60,432 bases of DNA. It comes from an uncultured Mucilaginibacter sp. Lineage in GTDB: Bacteria; Bacteroidota; Bacteroidia; Sphingobacteriales; Sphingobacteriaceae. The translations under genes and the position numbers were made by a program. The notes under the pieces were generated by a model. It saw nothing but the letters and a program-made list of their open reading frames with translations, did not search any database and was not told the origin of the DNA. Positions 52,016 to 58,949 of the stretch are shown in pieces. The stretch is from positions 1 to 60,432 of the forward strand of contig CAIPPO010000144.1 of assembly GCA_903866915.1 (NCBI GenBank), written 5' to 3'. Each line of letters begins with the position of its first letter. Within the stretch, counting starts at the first letter, position 1.

Positions 52016-52877
52016 ACTACTTGCCGGCTCAATAGCGGTTATGTTGTTGCTATCGGCCAATAAAGGCTTTTCGCAAGGTGCGGAAAAAGCCAGCTTAAGT
52101 ATAACACTTAGCTATTTTGAAGTAAATAATCAGCTGCCGCATATTTCGGCGATGGTAAAAACCAAGGTTGATGGAAGGTTCAAGCCCGCAGCGGGAATAC
52201 CTTTGAAGTTGTTTTTGAGCAAAGACTCTTCAGGAACAGTGATCGGGAACATAATTACCGACGAAAATGGCCAGGGTTTTGCTTTTATCCCGCCTTCGTT
52301 AAAATCCGAATGGAAGAGCTCAAAAACCCATACATTTTTGGCCACCTTTGATGGCAACAAGAAATATGAATCGGCCAAAGCGGATCTTACTGTAGCAAAA
52401 GCGAAGATCGAGATCAGCACAAGCGATAAAACGATCACCGCCAAGGTATTTCAGTTAAATGATACTACCTGGGTACCGGTGAAAGGCGTCGACGTAAAAT
52501 TTGGCGTAAAACGTCTGGGTGCTGATCTGCCCGTTAATGAGACCCCAACTTTTACAACCGATTCAACCGGCCAGGCTGCTGCCGACTTTAAACGCGACAG
52601 TATTCCGGGCGACTCAAAAGGCAATATTGTACTGGTTGCCAAGGTTGAAGATAATGATCAGTTTGGTAATATTGCTGTAGAAAAAACGGTGCCCTGGGGT
52701 GCTAAATTCATTCCTGTAAGTAACTTCAATGAGCGGACACTCTTTGCTACCCGGGATAAGGCACCGATCTGGTTGATTATTGTTTCAGGAGGTATCATCA
52801 TTGCTGTTTGGCTAACGCTTATCCTGTTGGTGCAGAATATATTCCGGATCAAAAAACTAGGGCAGGAAACAGAATAA
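51990..52877 (+). CDS. Exported Ig-like protein with C-terminal membrane anchor, FeS/NrfD operon
   Basis: A 295-residue protein (start ATG 51990 or 51999) that overlaps the end of the NrfD gene, so it is translationally coupled. A signal peptide ends NKGFSQ. The body has two to three Ig-like beta units (HISAMVKTKVDGRFKPAAGI, FLATFDGNKKYESAKADL, VDVKFGVKRLGADLPVNE), and one membrane helix near the end (IWLIIVSGGIIIAVWLTLIL) with a short basic tail. No cysteines or haem motif. It probably sits on the periplasmic face of the NrfD complex as a structural subunit; that is inferred from location only. Confidence 0.75.
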   Translation: MNTMKLLNKLLAGSIAVMLLLSANKGFSQGAEKASLSITLSYFEVNNQLPHISAMVKTKVDGRFKPAAGIPLKLFLSKDSSGTVIGNIITDENGQGFAFIPPSLKSEWKSSKTHTFLATFDGNKKYESAKADLTVAKAKIEISTSDKTITAKVFQLNDTTWVPVKGVDVKFGVKRLGADLPVNETPTFTTDSTGQAAADFKRDSIPGDSKGNIVLVAKVEDNDQFGNIAVEKTVPWGAKFIPVSNFNERTLFATRDKAPIWLIIVSGGIIIAVWLTLILLVQNIFRIKKLGQETE

Positions 52878-52901
52878 AAGCCGCAGGTTAATTATCGTCT
52901 T

Positions 52902-52949
52902 AAGTCTCGAGTCACCCCGAAAATTATCGGTAGTCTCGAGACTTTTTTG
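52902..52949 (+). terminator. Terminator after the FeS/NrfD operon
   Basis: AAGTCTCGAG (52902-52911) pairs with CTCGAGACTT (52935-52944), a 10-bp stem with the loop between, followed by TTTTT. Confidence 0.75.
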
Positions 52950-53084
52950 TTGGGTGTTCTAAATTGCCTTTTATGGCCTTACACACGCACCTTCGACAGG
53001 CTCAGGGTGACATCCCGCGCACAGCATTTAAGAAAAATAGCTCAGGGCAATTTCGCTTATTCTTTAATTTTGTAATACGGTACG

Positions 53085-53152
53085 TACGGGAGTAGGATTT
53101 AAGGAATTGCCTGAATTCTACCTATTATTTAATTCTGTAAATTCTGATTCAG
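53085..53152. repeat. 68-base direct repeat, copy A
   Basis: It matches 53983-54050 at 67 of 68 positions by eye; the single difference is CTACC versus CTAAC near the middle. In this copy ATTGCCTGAAT and ATTCAGGCAAT (53106-53116 and 53147-53157) form an inverted repeat. Similarity to copy B continues weakly to the left. Confidence 0.85.
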
Positions 53153-53253
53153 GCAATTGCGTTTGTCGTCATTCTCGTTTATTTCGTTATTTTGCTTTTG
53201 AAATACAAAACATTCGGCATGCCTAGGCAAATCCGTATCACAAACTTGAAAGT

Positions 53254-53921
53254 ATGAAAATAAAAGACGCTCTAAACCTGACCATAATATTTTTGTTGGT
53301 TGCGTTTTATAGCTGCCAGCGGAAACAAAAACTAACGAAGCAAAATCAGTTAATAAACGGGAAAACAACAAAAAATCGGACTCCAGGAATAGTAAAAAAG
53401 CTTCAGATTTTTTGACTCGGACAGATTTTATGGATCAGAGCGAATTGTCACCAACGCAGCACGAAGAAAGGGAACGATTAAGCAAGACATATGACCAGGT
53501 TAAGGTAATTGATTCGACCTTTATTGTTAACAAAGACACCCTCAAATTTCACCTTAAGTACTATTGTTTGAGAGATAGCAATTTGGTAATTCCAAAGTTT
53601 TATGAATTTGACGAAAATCCCCCAAAAGACTTTGTCACGCATCCATTTGTCGCAGATATTTCATTGAACCGAAATGGTAGCTTTATCCTGCGCAAACAAT
53701 TTCAAGGCAGTGATTTTAACCATTTCTATAAAGACCCATTTGTTGGTAATTTAAAAAAATACGGTAGTATTGTTGACGACATATCCCTTTCCCAGTATAA
53801 CAAAGATAAAAGCCGGATTATAATAAATTTTTCTTTCTCAATTCCCACTACGGATTTAGGTATTGCTATGTCGCTAATTATAGCTGATAATGGCACATAT
53901 AAAATCATAGCAGATCAATGA
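53254..53921 (+). pseudogene. Lipoprotein gene broken by an apparent 1-base frameshift
   Basis: One frame opens at ATG 53254 with a lipoprotein signal, MKIKDALNLTIIFLLVAFYS then Cys-Gln, and stops at 53415. The body lies one frame away: it is open from 53313 and continues SVNKRENNKKSDSRNSKKAS through MDQSELSPTQHEE to 53921. Adding one A in the run at 53327-53331 would join the two into a single lipoprotein of about 222 residues. The body has a beta-rich end but no recognised family. It is either a pseudogene, a phase-variable gene or an assembly error. The gene lies between the two 68-base repeats. Confidence 0.65.
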
Positions 53922-53982
53922 TCGTAATTTAAGGATAAACATTACTTCAAATCCACTAATTCTTAAATTCTGCCTCCGTTCA

Positions 53983-54050
53983 TACGGGAGTAGGATTTAA
54001 GGAATTGCCTGAATTCTAACTATTATTTAATTCTGTAAATTCTGATTCAG
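53983..54050. repeat. 68-base direct repeat, copy B
   Basis: Second copy of the repeat at 53085-53152, starting TACGGGAGTAGG and ending TTCTGATTCAG. The right inverted-repeat arm present after copy A is missing here; the following sequence differs. Confidence 0.85.
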
Positions 54051-54133
54051 ACTGTAGCACGTTCCTACCTCCTTGCGATTGCCACGTCGCCCCTAAAAGC
54101 GCAACCCAATGCTGACTCCTCGCAATGCCATTT

Positions 54134-54198
54134 TTTAGGCATCAGCGCAATCACTAAACCCGATAGCTATCGGCACCGGCGAATCCTGGTTCAGACAA
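54134..54198. repeat. 65-base imperfect repeat, copy 1
   Basis: Runs from TTTAGGCATCA through CCCGATAGCTATCGG to CGAATCCTGGTTCAGACAA. It aligns with 54290-54354 over its full length without gaps. The end is also related to the end of the 68-base repeats (CTGATTCAG). Confidence 0.75.
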
Positions 54199-54289
54199 TT
54201 GCCCCCAAAGCATAGTCTGTAGATTGATTTGTCGCCCCCAGCACTTGAGCCCTGCTGGTTGCCCGCATTGACGCATCGGGGTTTTGATA

Positions 54290-54354
54290 TTTAGGCATCA
54301 TGGTAATCCTTGATCCCGGTAGCTATCTGGACCTACGAATCCTGGTTCAGACAA
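54290..54354. repeat. 65-base imperfect repeat, copy 2
   Basis: Aligns with 54134-54198, with the palindrome changed to CCCGGTAGCTATCTGG. It ends just before the terminator of the minus-strand cytochrome unit. Confidence 0.75.
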
Positions 54355-54358
54355 AAAA

Positions 54359-54382
54359 ATGGCCCCGATCACTCGGAGCCAT
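54359..54382 (-). terminator. Terminator of module III
   Basis: ATGGC-C-CCGA and TCGG-A-GCCAT form a stem of nine pairs with one mismatch and a 4-base loop. A run of A before it gives a T run on the minus strand, and it lies downstream of the cytochrome gene ending at 54410. Confidence 0.65.
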
Positions 54383-54409
54383 TATTATTTTTAATTAGGG
54401 TTAAGCGTG

Positions 54410-54685
54410 TTATTGCTGTAAAAATGCAATGATTTTATCGCGTTCTTTGTCGGTAAGCTGGGCACGGGTTTGCATGTGCAAGCCAACAGTTTTCCATTGC
54501 TCGTGCGAAAATGCTGAAGGCGATGGCGTGTTATGACAGCGCTGGCAATTCTCGGCCCAAAGCTGTGCACCACTTTTGGCTGCGATTTTTTCATTTTCAG
54601 CACAGCTGGTAAATATCAGCGCTATGACAGCGATCATTCCTATGATCATTATCCAACCGCGGGTTCTTGTCTTTATCTTTTTCAT
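54410..54685 (-). CDS. Small monohaem cytochrome lipoprotein, module III
   Basis: 91 residues. A basic start and hydrophobic stretch end at the lipobox LIFTSC (Cys 28). The haem motif is canonical, C47-QR-C50-H51, with the distal ligand probably Met 71 in GLHMQTRAQL. Only one haem is attached. It is the last gene of a three-gene minus-strand unit with the porin (11 bases upstream) and the periplasmic cytochrome at 55952. It is not close in sequence to the CX4CH lipoproteins of modules I and II but fills the same position in the set: lipid-anchored, single haem. Confidence 0.88.
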   Translation of the reverse strand: MKKIKTRTRGWIMIIGMIAVIALIFTSCAENEKIAAKSGAQLWAENCQRCHNTPSPSAFSHEQWKTVGLHMQTRAQLTDKERDKIIAFLQQ

Positions 54686-54696
54686 GACTATGCTTT

Positions 54697-55914
54697 TTAA
54701 AATTCTACCGAAAATTGCAGGTATAAACTGTTAATATTCGTTAAGCCAGGTGTTCCACCAGCTGTTACCGACGTGGTACTCAATGAACGGGATTGTGCGT
54801 AAGTAAACTTAAGTACCGTCCTCCAGCTTAACCAATAGTCGAGACCAAAATCATTCTCATGAAAGTTTTGACCCCATGCAGAGCCTGCTGGTGTGGTGTA
54901 ATTTGAATAGCGATAAGCTAACTCAAAATTCTTCAGAAAGCTATCAGATCCAACCGGGCGCACCGAAATTTGCGCAAATGCGGAAGAAGTGACATTGTTA
55001 TATGAAAATAATGAAGAATCGACCGGACTGGTATAAGTTTGCGGAGTTACGTTGATCTTATTGTATTGGCCTTTGATGTTAACGAGGAAGGGACTGAAAG
55101 TTTTTACAAAATTGATGTCGGCACCATACATAGTTACATTGGCGCTGGTAAAATTCGACCCGGCATCCCCAGCATTACTGTGCAAAGCTGATACGCCGAT
55201 CTCGAGGCTTGAATTTGAAAATGGCAACAGGGAAACACGGCCACTAAGCATTTTGCCTTTGTTATTATCTACAATTCCAGCATTTTGCAGTTCGCCATCT
55301 GGCAATAACTGCAAGCCGTTGGTCAGGCTTACGTCGTAGCTCCATTTCATATCACCCAGCGGAAAACCACCACTAAAGCCTATGCCAAAATCAGTACCCG
55401 GCAAATCTAGTCCGGCAGGGTCTCCGGCAAGTTTATCAATCCAGCCTGCTGCCAGTTTTTTACTGTAAATACCAAATGGCACCACAAAATAACCGGCATG
55501 TACAACCAGACCAGGTGCAGCGAAATAAGAAATGTTGGCCCAGTTAACACCAATGTTGGTGCCGTCAAATGAGGGCTCAAATTCAACCAAAAGGTTGTCG
55601 CCGTGGCGGAATAAAAACATTGGGCTAAGTTCATAATGGTCGGCATCGCCAAGGCTGTTAGCGCGTGTGATTTGGCCCATAGAACCTGGGGCTGTAAACG
55701 TTGTTTTGCTGCTTACAAATCCAAAGGTTGTCAAACCAGCAACCATAAAATGGCTCTCGCCTGGTTTTTGATCAGCAACTTGCTGTTCGAGAATTGCTAT
55801 CCTGCCTAACAAAGCTGAGTCAGCGGTCGTCTGCTGTGCTTTTACTGAGTTGATCGAAAGCAAAATCAGCGCAATTGCAAGCAGGCAATGGCCGATTTTA
55901 TTTATCCGTTTCAT
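54697..55914 (-). CDS. Outer-membrane porin-like beta-barrel, module III
   Basis: 405 residues with a signal peptide ending SVKAQQ and a short coiled segment (SALLGRIAILEQQVADQ) as in trimeric porins, then QKPGESHFMVAGLTTFGFV and about sixteen predicted strands ending LYLQFSVEF, with a terminal Phe. This layout is like DcaP or phosphate-selective porins. It is not a DUF5777 member, so the barrel type differs from modules I and II although its neighbours are again two monohaem cytochromes. The heptad QKPGESH is shared with the protein at 44502. It could let small electron acceptors in, or host a cytochrome in the pore. Confidence 0.85.
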   Translation of the reverse strand: MKRINKIGHCLLAIALILLSINSVKAQQTTADSALLGRIAILEQQVADQKPGESHFMVAGLTTFGFVSSKTTFTAPGSMGQITRANSLGDADHYELSPMFLFRHGDNLLVEFEPSFDGTNIGVNWANISYFAAPGLVVHAGYFVVPFGIYSKKLAAGWIDKLAGDPAGLDLPGTDFGIGFSGGFPLGDMKWSYDVSLTNGLQLLPDGELQNAGIVDNNKGKMLSGRVSLLPFSNSSLEIGVSALHSNAGDAGSNFTSANVTMYGADINFVKTFSPFLVNIKGQYNKINVTPQTYTSPVDSSLFSYNNVTSSAFAQISVRPVGSDSFLKNFELAYRYSNYTTPAGSAWGQNFHENDFGLDYWLSWRTVLKFTYAQSRSLSTTSVTAGGTPGLTNINSLYLQFSVEF

Positions 55915-55951
55915 TGATTTATTGTTTAAGTGAACGATAATATGATGGAAT

Positions 55952-56401
55952 TTACTTTTTGGCTTTGGCCAGAGTTCTGATATAGTTTACCAATGACCAA
56001 CGCTGATGTTCATTCAGGATTGCTTTGTAGGCTGGCATTGGGTTCCGGCCTTCAGCAAGTTTCCAGTAAAGTGAACCATCACTTTCACTTTGTACAACTG
56101 CTGAAGAATGGTCGGCAGGTTTAGGATTTAAAGCTGCTGCTGCAGGTCCGTCACCACGGCCCTTATCACCATGGCATGGGGCGCAATTAGTTGCATACAA
56201 TTTTTTGCCGTCAACCAGACTGGCCTTATCGCCGGCAATAGGGTTTTTAACTTCCTGAGCTGCCTTAGGAGAAACCCAGGGCGCTTTTGCCTGAGCCAGG
56301 CATTTAGAGTTTATAACGATGAATGAAAGCATAATAAACGCTGTCATAACGATCCGCTTTATTGCAGTAGCGGAGTAATTTGGAGTGGAAATCTTTTTCA
56401 T
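55952..56401 (-). CDS. Soluble monohaem cytochrome c, module III
   Basis: 149 residues from ATG 56401 (MKKISTPNYS); the frame is open further to 56473, but that leader covers the Crp/Fnr-like site. A signal peptide ends NSKCLAQ. The haem motif is C73-AP-C76-H77 with distal Met 122 in GRNPMPAYK. It aligns with the cytochromes of modules I and II: PW, NP, DK-x-SL, GK-x-L, CHG-x2-G-x-GDG, then Q-S-x-SDGSL. So three paralogues of one electron carrier occur in the island. It is the first gene of the minus-strand unit. Confidence 0.92.
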   Translation of the reverse strand: MKKISTPNYSATAIKRIVMTAFIMLSFIVINSKCLAQAKAPWVSPKAAQEVKNPIAGDKASLVDGKKLYATNCAPCHGDKGRGDGPAAAALNPKPADHSSAVVQSESDGSLYWKLAEGRNPMPAYKAILNEHQRWSLVNYIRTLAKAKK

Positions 56402-56475
56402 AATGCTATATTGTTTTGTTAGGGTAAAAATATTGGGTAAAGCCGAGGCATAAAATGATGTTGCACCATGCAAAA

Positions 56476-56491
56476 AATGATGATGGTCACA
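56476..56491. promoter_or_regulatory. Crp/Fnr-like site, copy 4
   Basis: On the minus strand TGTGA-CCATCA-TCATT followed by TTTTG. One arm matches the other sites, the other is partial. It lies 74 bases before the cytochrome start at 56401, in the same position as copy 3. Confidence 0.5.
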
Positions 56492-56624
56492 GAAAATGCA
56501 ATACTTAAAAAGATGACTGGAAACAGACCAGAAGCGTGCAGAAAATGTTATTTAACAGTCCAACCAAATTTTTTAACATTTTTTTACAGATGGGCTGCTT
56601 AACTTAGTACACCACAATCCGAAG

Positions 56625-56999
56625 ATGAAAAAGTTTCTATTGATAACGATTATAATTGCAAGCGTGAGTCAGGCTCGGGCGCAAGCATTATTACTGAAAC
56701 CTGTCGACTCAATCAATTCAGGCTTTTTTAATCCATTCAACGGTTTCAAAAAGAGTGATACAACAGATTACGGCAAATTTTTTCTGATGCCTGATATAAA
56801 TAGCCAATTAAAACATATCAAGTTGAATAAAACAGTTATTGCCGAACCATTTATGAGCAATATGCCCGTTGTAAAACTAAAAAGCAGTGACAGGATGCCG
56901 ATTGCTAAACTTACCGAAGGGAATACCAGATATACGATGCTGTTGAAAAAGATTGAGGTGGTTGATCCGGCGGATAAAGAGAATTGGTTTACTCCCTGA
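56625..56999 (+). CDS. Small exported protein of unknown function
   Basis: 124 residues with a signal peptide ending SQARAQ (residue about 19). The mature part is short and rich in Lys, Asp and Met, including a repeated pattern (MPVVKLKSSD and MPIAKLTEGN). No cysteines and no recognised family. It is divergent from module III and shares that intergenic region; it ends one base before the end of the convergent cdaA gene. Expected in the periplasm or outer membrane. Confidence 0.65.
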   Translation: MKKFLLITIIIASVSQARAQALLLKPVDSINSGFFNPFNGFKKSDTTDYGKFFLMPDINSQLKHIKLNKTVIAEPFMSNMPVVKLKSSDRMPIAKLTEGNTRYTMLLKKIEVVDPADKENWFTP

Positions 57000-57000
57000 T

Positions 57001-57792
57001 CTAAAAATCCTTATTCAACAATTTCTCCAATTCAGCAAACCCGATATTCATTTTAACCCGGCCTTGTCGGGCGTACGAGATCTCGCCGGTTTCCTCGGAT
57101 ACGATGATCGCTGTGGCTTCATTATTTTCGGTAACGCCAATGCCGGCACGATGGCGGAGGCCAAATTGCAGCGGCAGATCAGTCTTATCGGTGAGCGGCA
57201 AAATACAACTGGCAGCTTTGATCTTATTTTCTGATATCACTACTGCGCCGTCATGCAGGGGGCTGTTCTTTTGAAATATGCTTTCGAGCAGGCGCTTTGA
57301 TATTTTAGAATCCAATACTTCGCAACTGTTCTGATAAAATTGTTCATCGTAATATTTAGCGAAAACGATCAGTGCGCCGGTACGTGTTTGTTTGAGACTT
57401 TTACAGGCATCAATTATGGGCTTAATGCGCGCATAGTTATCCTTTTCGGCTTCCGATTTACCAAAAAAATACCGCCACCAGGCTTTGTTGCGTTGCAGGG
57501 AAGCATTTTTACCTACCAGCAATAAAAATCGCCTGATCTCCTGTTGGAACAAGATAATGACGGCAATGATCCCTACATCAGCTACTTTTTTGAGAATGCC
57601 AGCCAGCAGCGGCATTTTGGATTCGGGTACAATAAAGTACAGGATGTATATCAGCGCCAGGCCGATAAAGATATTGGCAGCAATAGTACCCCGTATCAGG
57701 TTATATAACTGGTAGATGATAATAGCCAGCAGAAAAATATCCAGTACAGAGAATACTGTTAATTTAAAGCCGCTGAGATCAAACCAATGCAT
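57001..57792 (-). CDS. cdaA: Diadenylate cyclase
   Basis: Makes cyclic di-AMP from two ATP at the inner membrane. The 263-residue protein has three N-terminal membrane spans (about residues 12-80), and the DAC domain with SPLHDGAVVISENKIKAASC carrying the DGA motif and FGLRHRAGIGVTE with the RHR motif. Both catalytic motifs are intact and the length is normal for CdaA. In many Bacteroidota the gene sits beside folP; here folP is about 35 kb away. No regulator gene of the CdaR type is adjacent. Confidence 0.95.
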   Translation of the reverse strand: MHWFDLSGFKLTVFSVLDIFLLAIIIYQLYNLIRGTIAANIFIGLALIYILYFIVPESKMPLLAGILKKVADVGIIAVIILFQQEIRRFLLLVGKNASLQRNKAWWRYFFGKSEAEKDNYARIKPIIDACKSLKQTRTGALIVFAKYYDEQFYQNSCEVLDSKISKRLLESIFQKNSPLHDGAVVISENKIKAASCILPLTDKTDLPLQFGLRHRAGIGVTENNEATAIIVSEETGEISYARQGRVKMNIGFAELEKLLNKDF

Positions 57793-57902
57793 GAAGCGAA
57801 GTTAATGTTTTAGTCGGAAAGTCAGCAAACGCCAATATAGCCAGACTGGAACTTATTCGTTTTCCTTACCTGCCGATTACACAAATCTGTTTGCGGAAGA
57901 TT

Positions 57903-58949
57903 TTAATCAATTTCCTGCCGAGGGAATAGCAATGAAGCAATAACACTGACGCCCAAAATTGCCAATATTACCAGCAGAGAGACGCCGGTAGTGAGCCCCG
58001 CCTTTGCAGCATATTCACCAGCGAGCATTTTCAAACCAATAAAGGCAAGCAAAACAGCAAGCCCTGTTTTGAGATAGTGAAATTTATCAATGATATTTAC
58101 TAACAAAAAGAACATCGAGCGCAATCCAAGTATTGCAAATATATTGGAGAAGAAAACAATATAAGGGTCGCGTGTAACCGAGAAAATAGCGGGTATTGAG
58201 TCTACAGCAAAAACCAGGTCGGTTACCTCTATGATAACAAGCACCAGAAGCAAAGGGGTAATCAACTTTCTGGCGTTTATTTTTACAAAAAATTTACCTC
58301 CTTCAAACTTGGGGTGCACAGCAAAATATTTTGATGCGAAACGTACTACCCGATGCTGTTCAGTATCTATTTCCTGTTCCTCATTCCGGTTAATAAACAT
58401 CATAATTCCGGTATAAACGAGGGATGCTCCGAAGAGGTACAAAACCCAATGAAACTGCGCGATCAGCGCTGCACCTACGAAAATAAAGACAAAACGCATG
58501 ATAACTGCGCCAATAATTCCCCATAGCAGCACTTTGTGATAATATTTCGGACTTACAGCAAAAGCAGTAAATATCAGGACCATAACAAAAATATTATCTA
58601 CAGACAGCGCATATTCAACGAGGTAACCTGTGATGAATTCCAACCCAAGGTTTTGGCGATAACGGGCCAAATCGCCAGCGAAATCATCAGGACTAAGCTT
58701 AAGGTTGTGAAAATTTTTGGCGTTTATTTGCTGCAATGCCGCGAACGAGTCGATATGATGTAAAAGGTGCCCGTAGTGGAGGATAAGCGCGTAAAAAATT
58801 AATGCAAACGATACCCAAACCCCACTCATAATGGCTGCCTGTTGCATACTCACCGGTTTTGCCGACTTGCCGAACAGGCCCAGGTCTACGGCCATCATAG
58901 CCACGATAAAAGCGATGAACCCTGATATGAAAATAAATTCGCTCGACAT
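57903..58949 (-). CDS. TerC/Alx family membrane protein
   Basis: A 348-residue inner-membrane protein with about nine spans. The family motif with acidic residues in helices is EYALSVDNIFVMVLIF (about residues 112-127) and its second half VTDLVFAVDSIPAIFSVTRD. TerC/Alx proteins export manganese or support metal loading of exported proteins; a TerC annotation does not imply tellurite resistance here since no other ter gene is present. The start overlaps the stop of the prenyl synthase gene by one base, so it is translated from the same message. Confidence 0.93.
   Translation of the reverse strand: MSSEFIFISGFIAFIVAMMAVDLGLFGKSAKPVSMQQAAIMSGVWVSFALIFYALILHYGHLLHHIDSFAALQQINAKNFHNLKLSPDDFAGDLARYRQNLGLEFITGYLVEYALSVDNIFVMVLIFTAFAVSPKYYHKVLLWGIIGAVIMRFVFIFVGAALIAQFHWVLYLFGASLVYTGIMMFINRNEEQEIDTEQHRVVRFASKYFAVHPKFEGGKFFVKINARKLITPLLLVLVIIEVTDLVFAVDSIPAIFSVTRDPYIVFFSNIFAILGLRSMFFLLVNIIDKFHYLKTGLAVLLAFIGLKMLAGEYAAKAGLTTGVSLLVILAILGVSVIASLLFPRQEID

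Larger units (their letters stand above)
53922..54409. other. Repeat-rich stretch without a gene
   Basis: Besides the repeats listed separately, this 488-base stretch has no reading frame that looks coding. It is richer in GC around 54080-54290 than the flanking intergenic DNA, with simple words such as CGCAATGCCA and GCGCAATCA repeated in degenerate form. Confidence 0.55.

Noticed and set aside
53129..53371. 80-residue minus-strand ORF
   Set aside because: It is the shadow of the lipoprotein signal region and repeat A; composition is not protein-like.
53085..54050. Integron attC sites around the lipoprotein gene
   Set aside because: The repeats lack the GTTRRRY and RYYYAAC core boxes and no integrase is present.
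54391..54603. 70-residue minus-strand ORF beside the module III lipoprotein
   Set aside because: It overlaps the cytochrome gene in another frame and lacks a signal or haem motif, while the cytochrome frame has both.
57903..58949. Tellurite resistance gene
   Set aside because: TerC-family membrane proteins occur without tellurite operons and no other ter gene is present; metal homeostasis is the safer reading.
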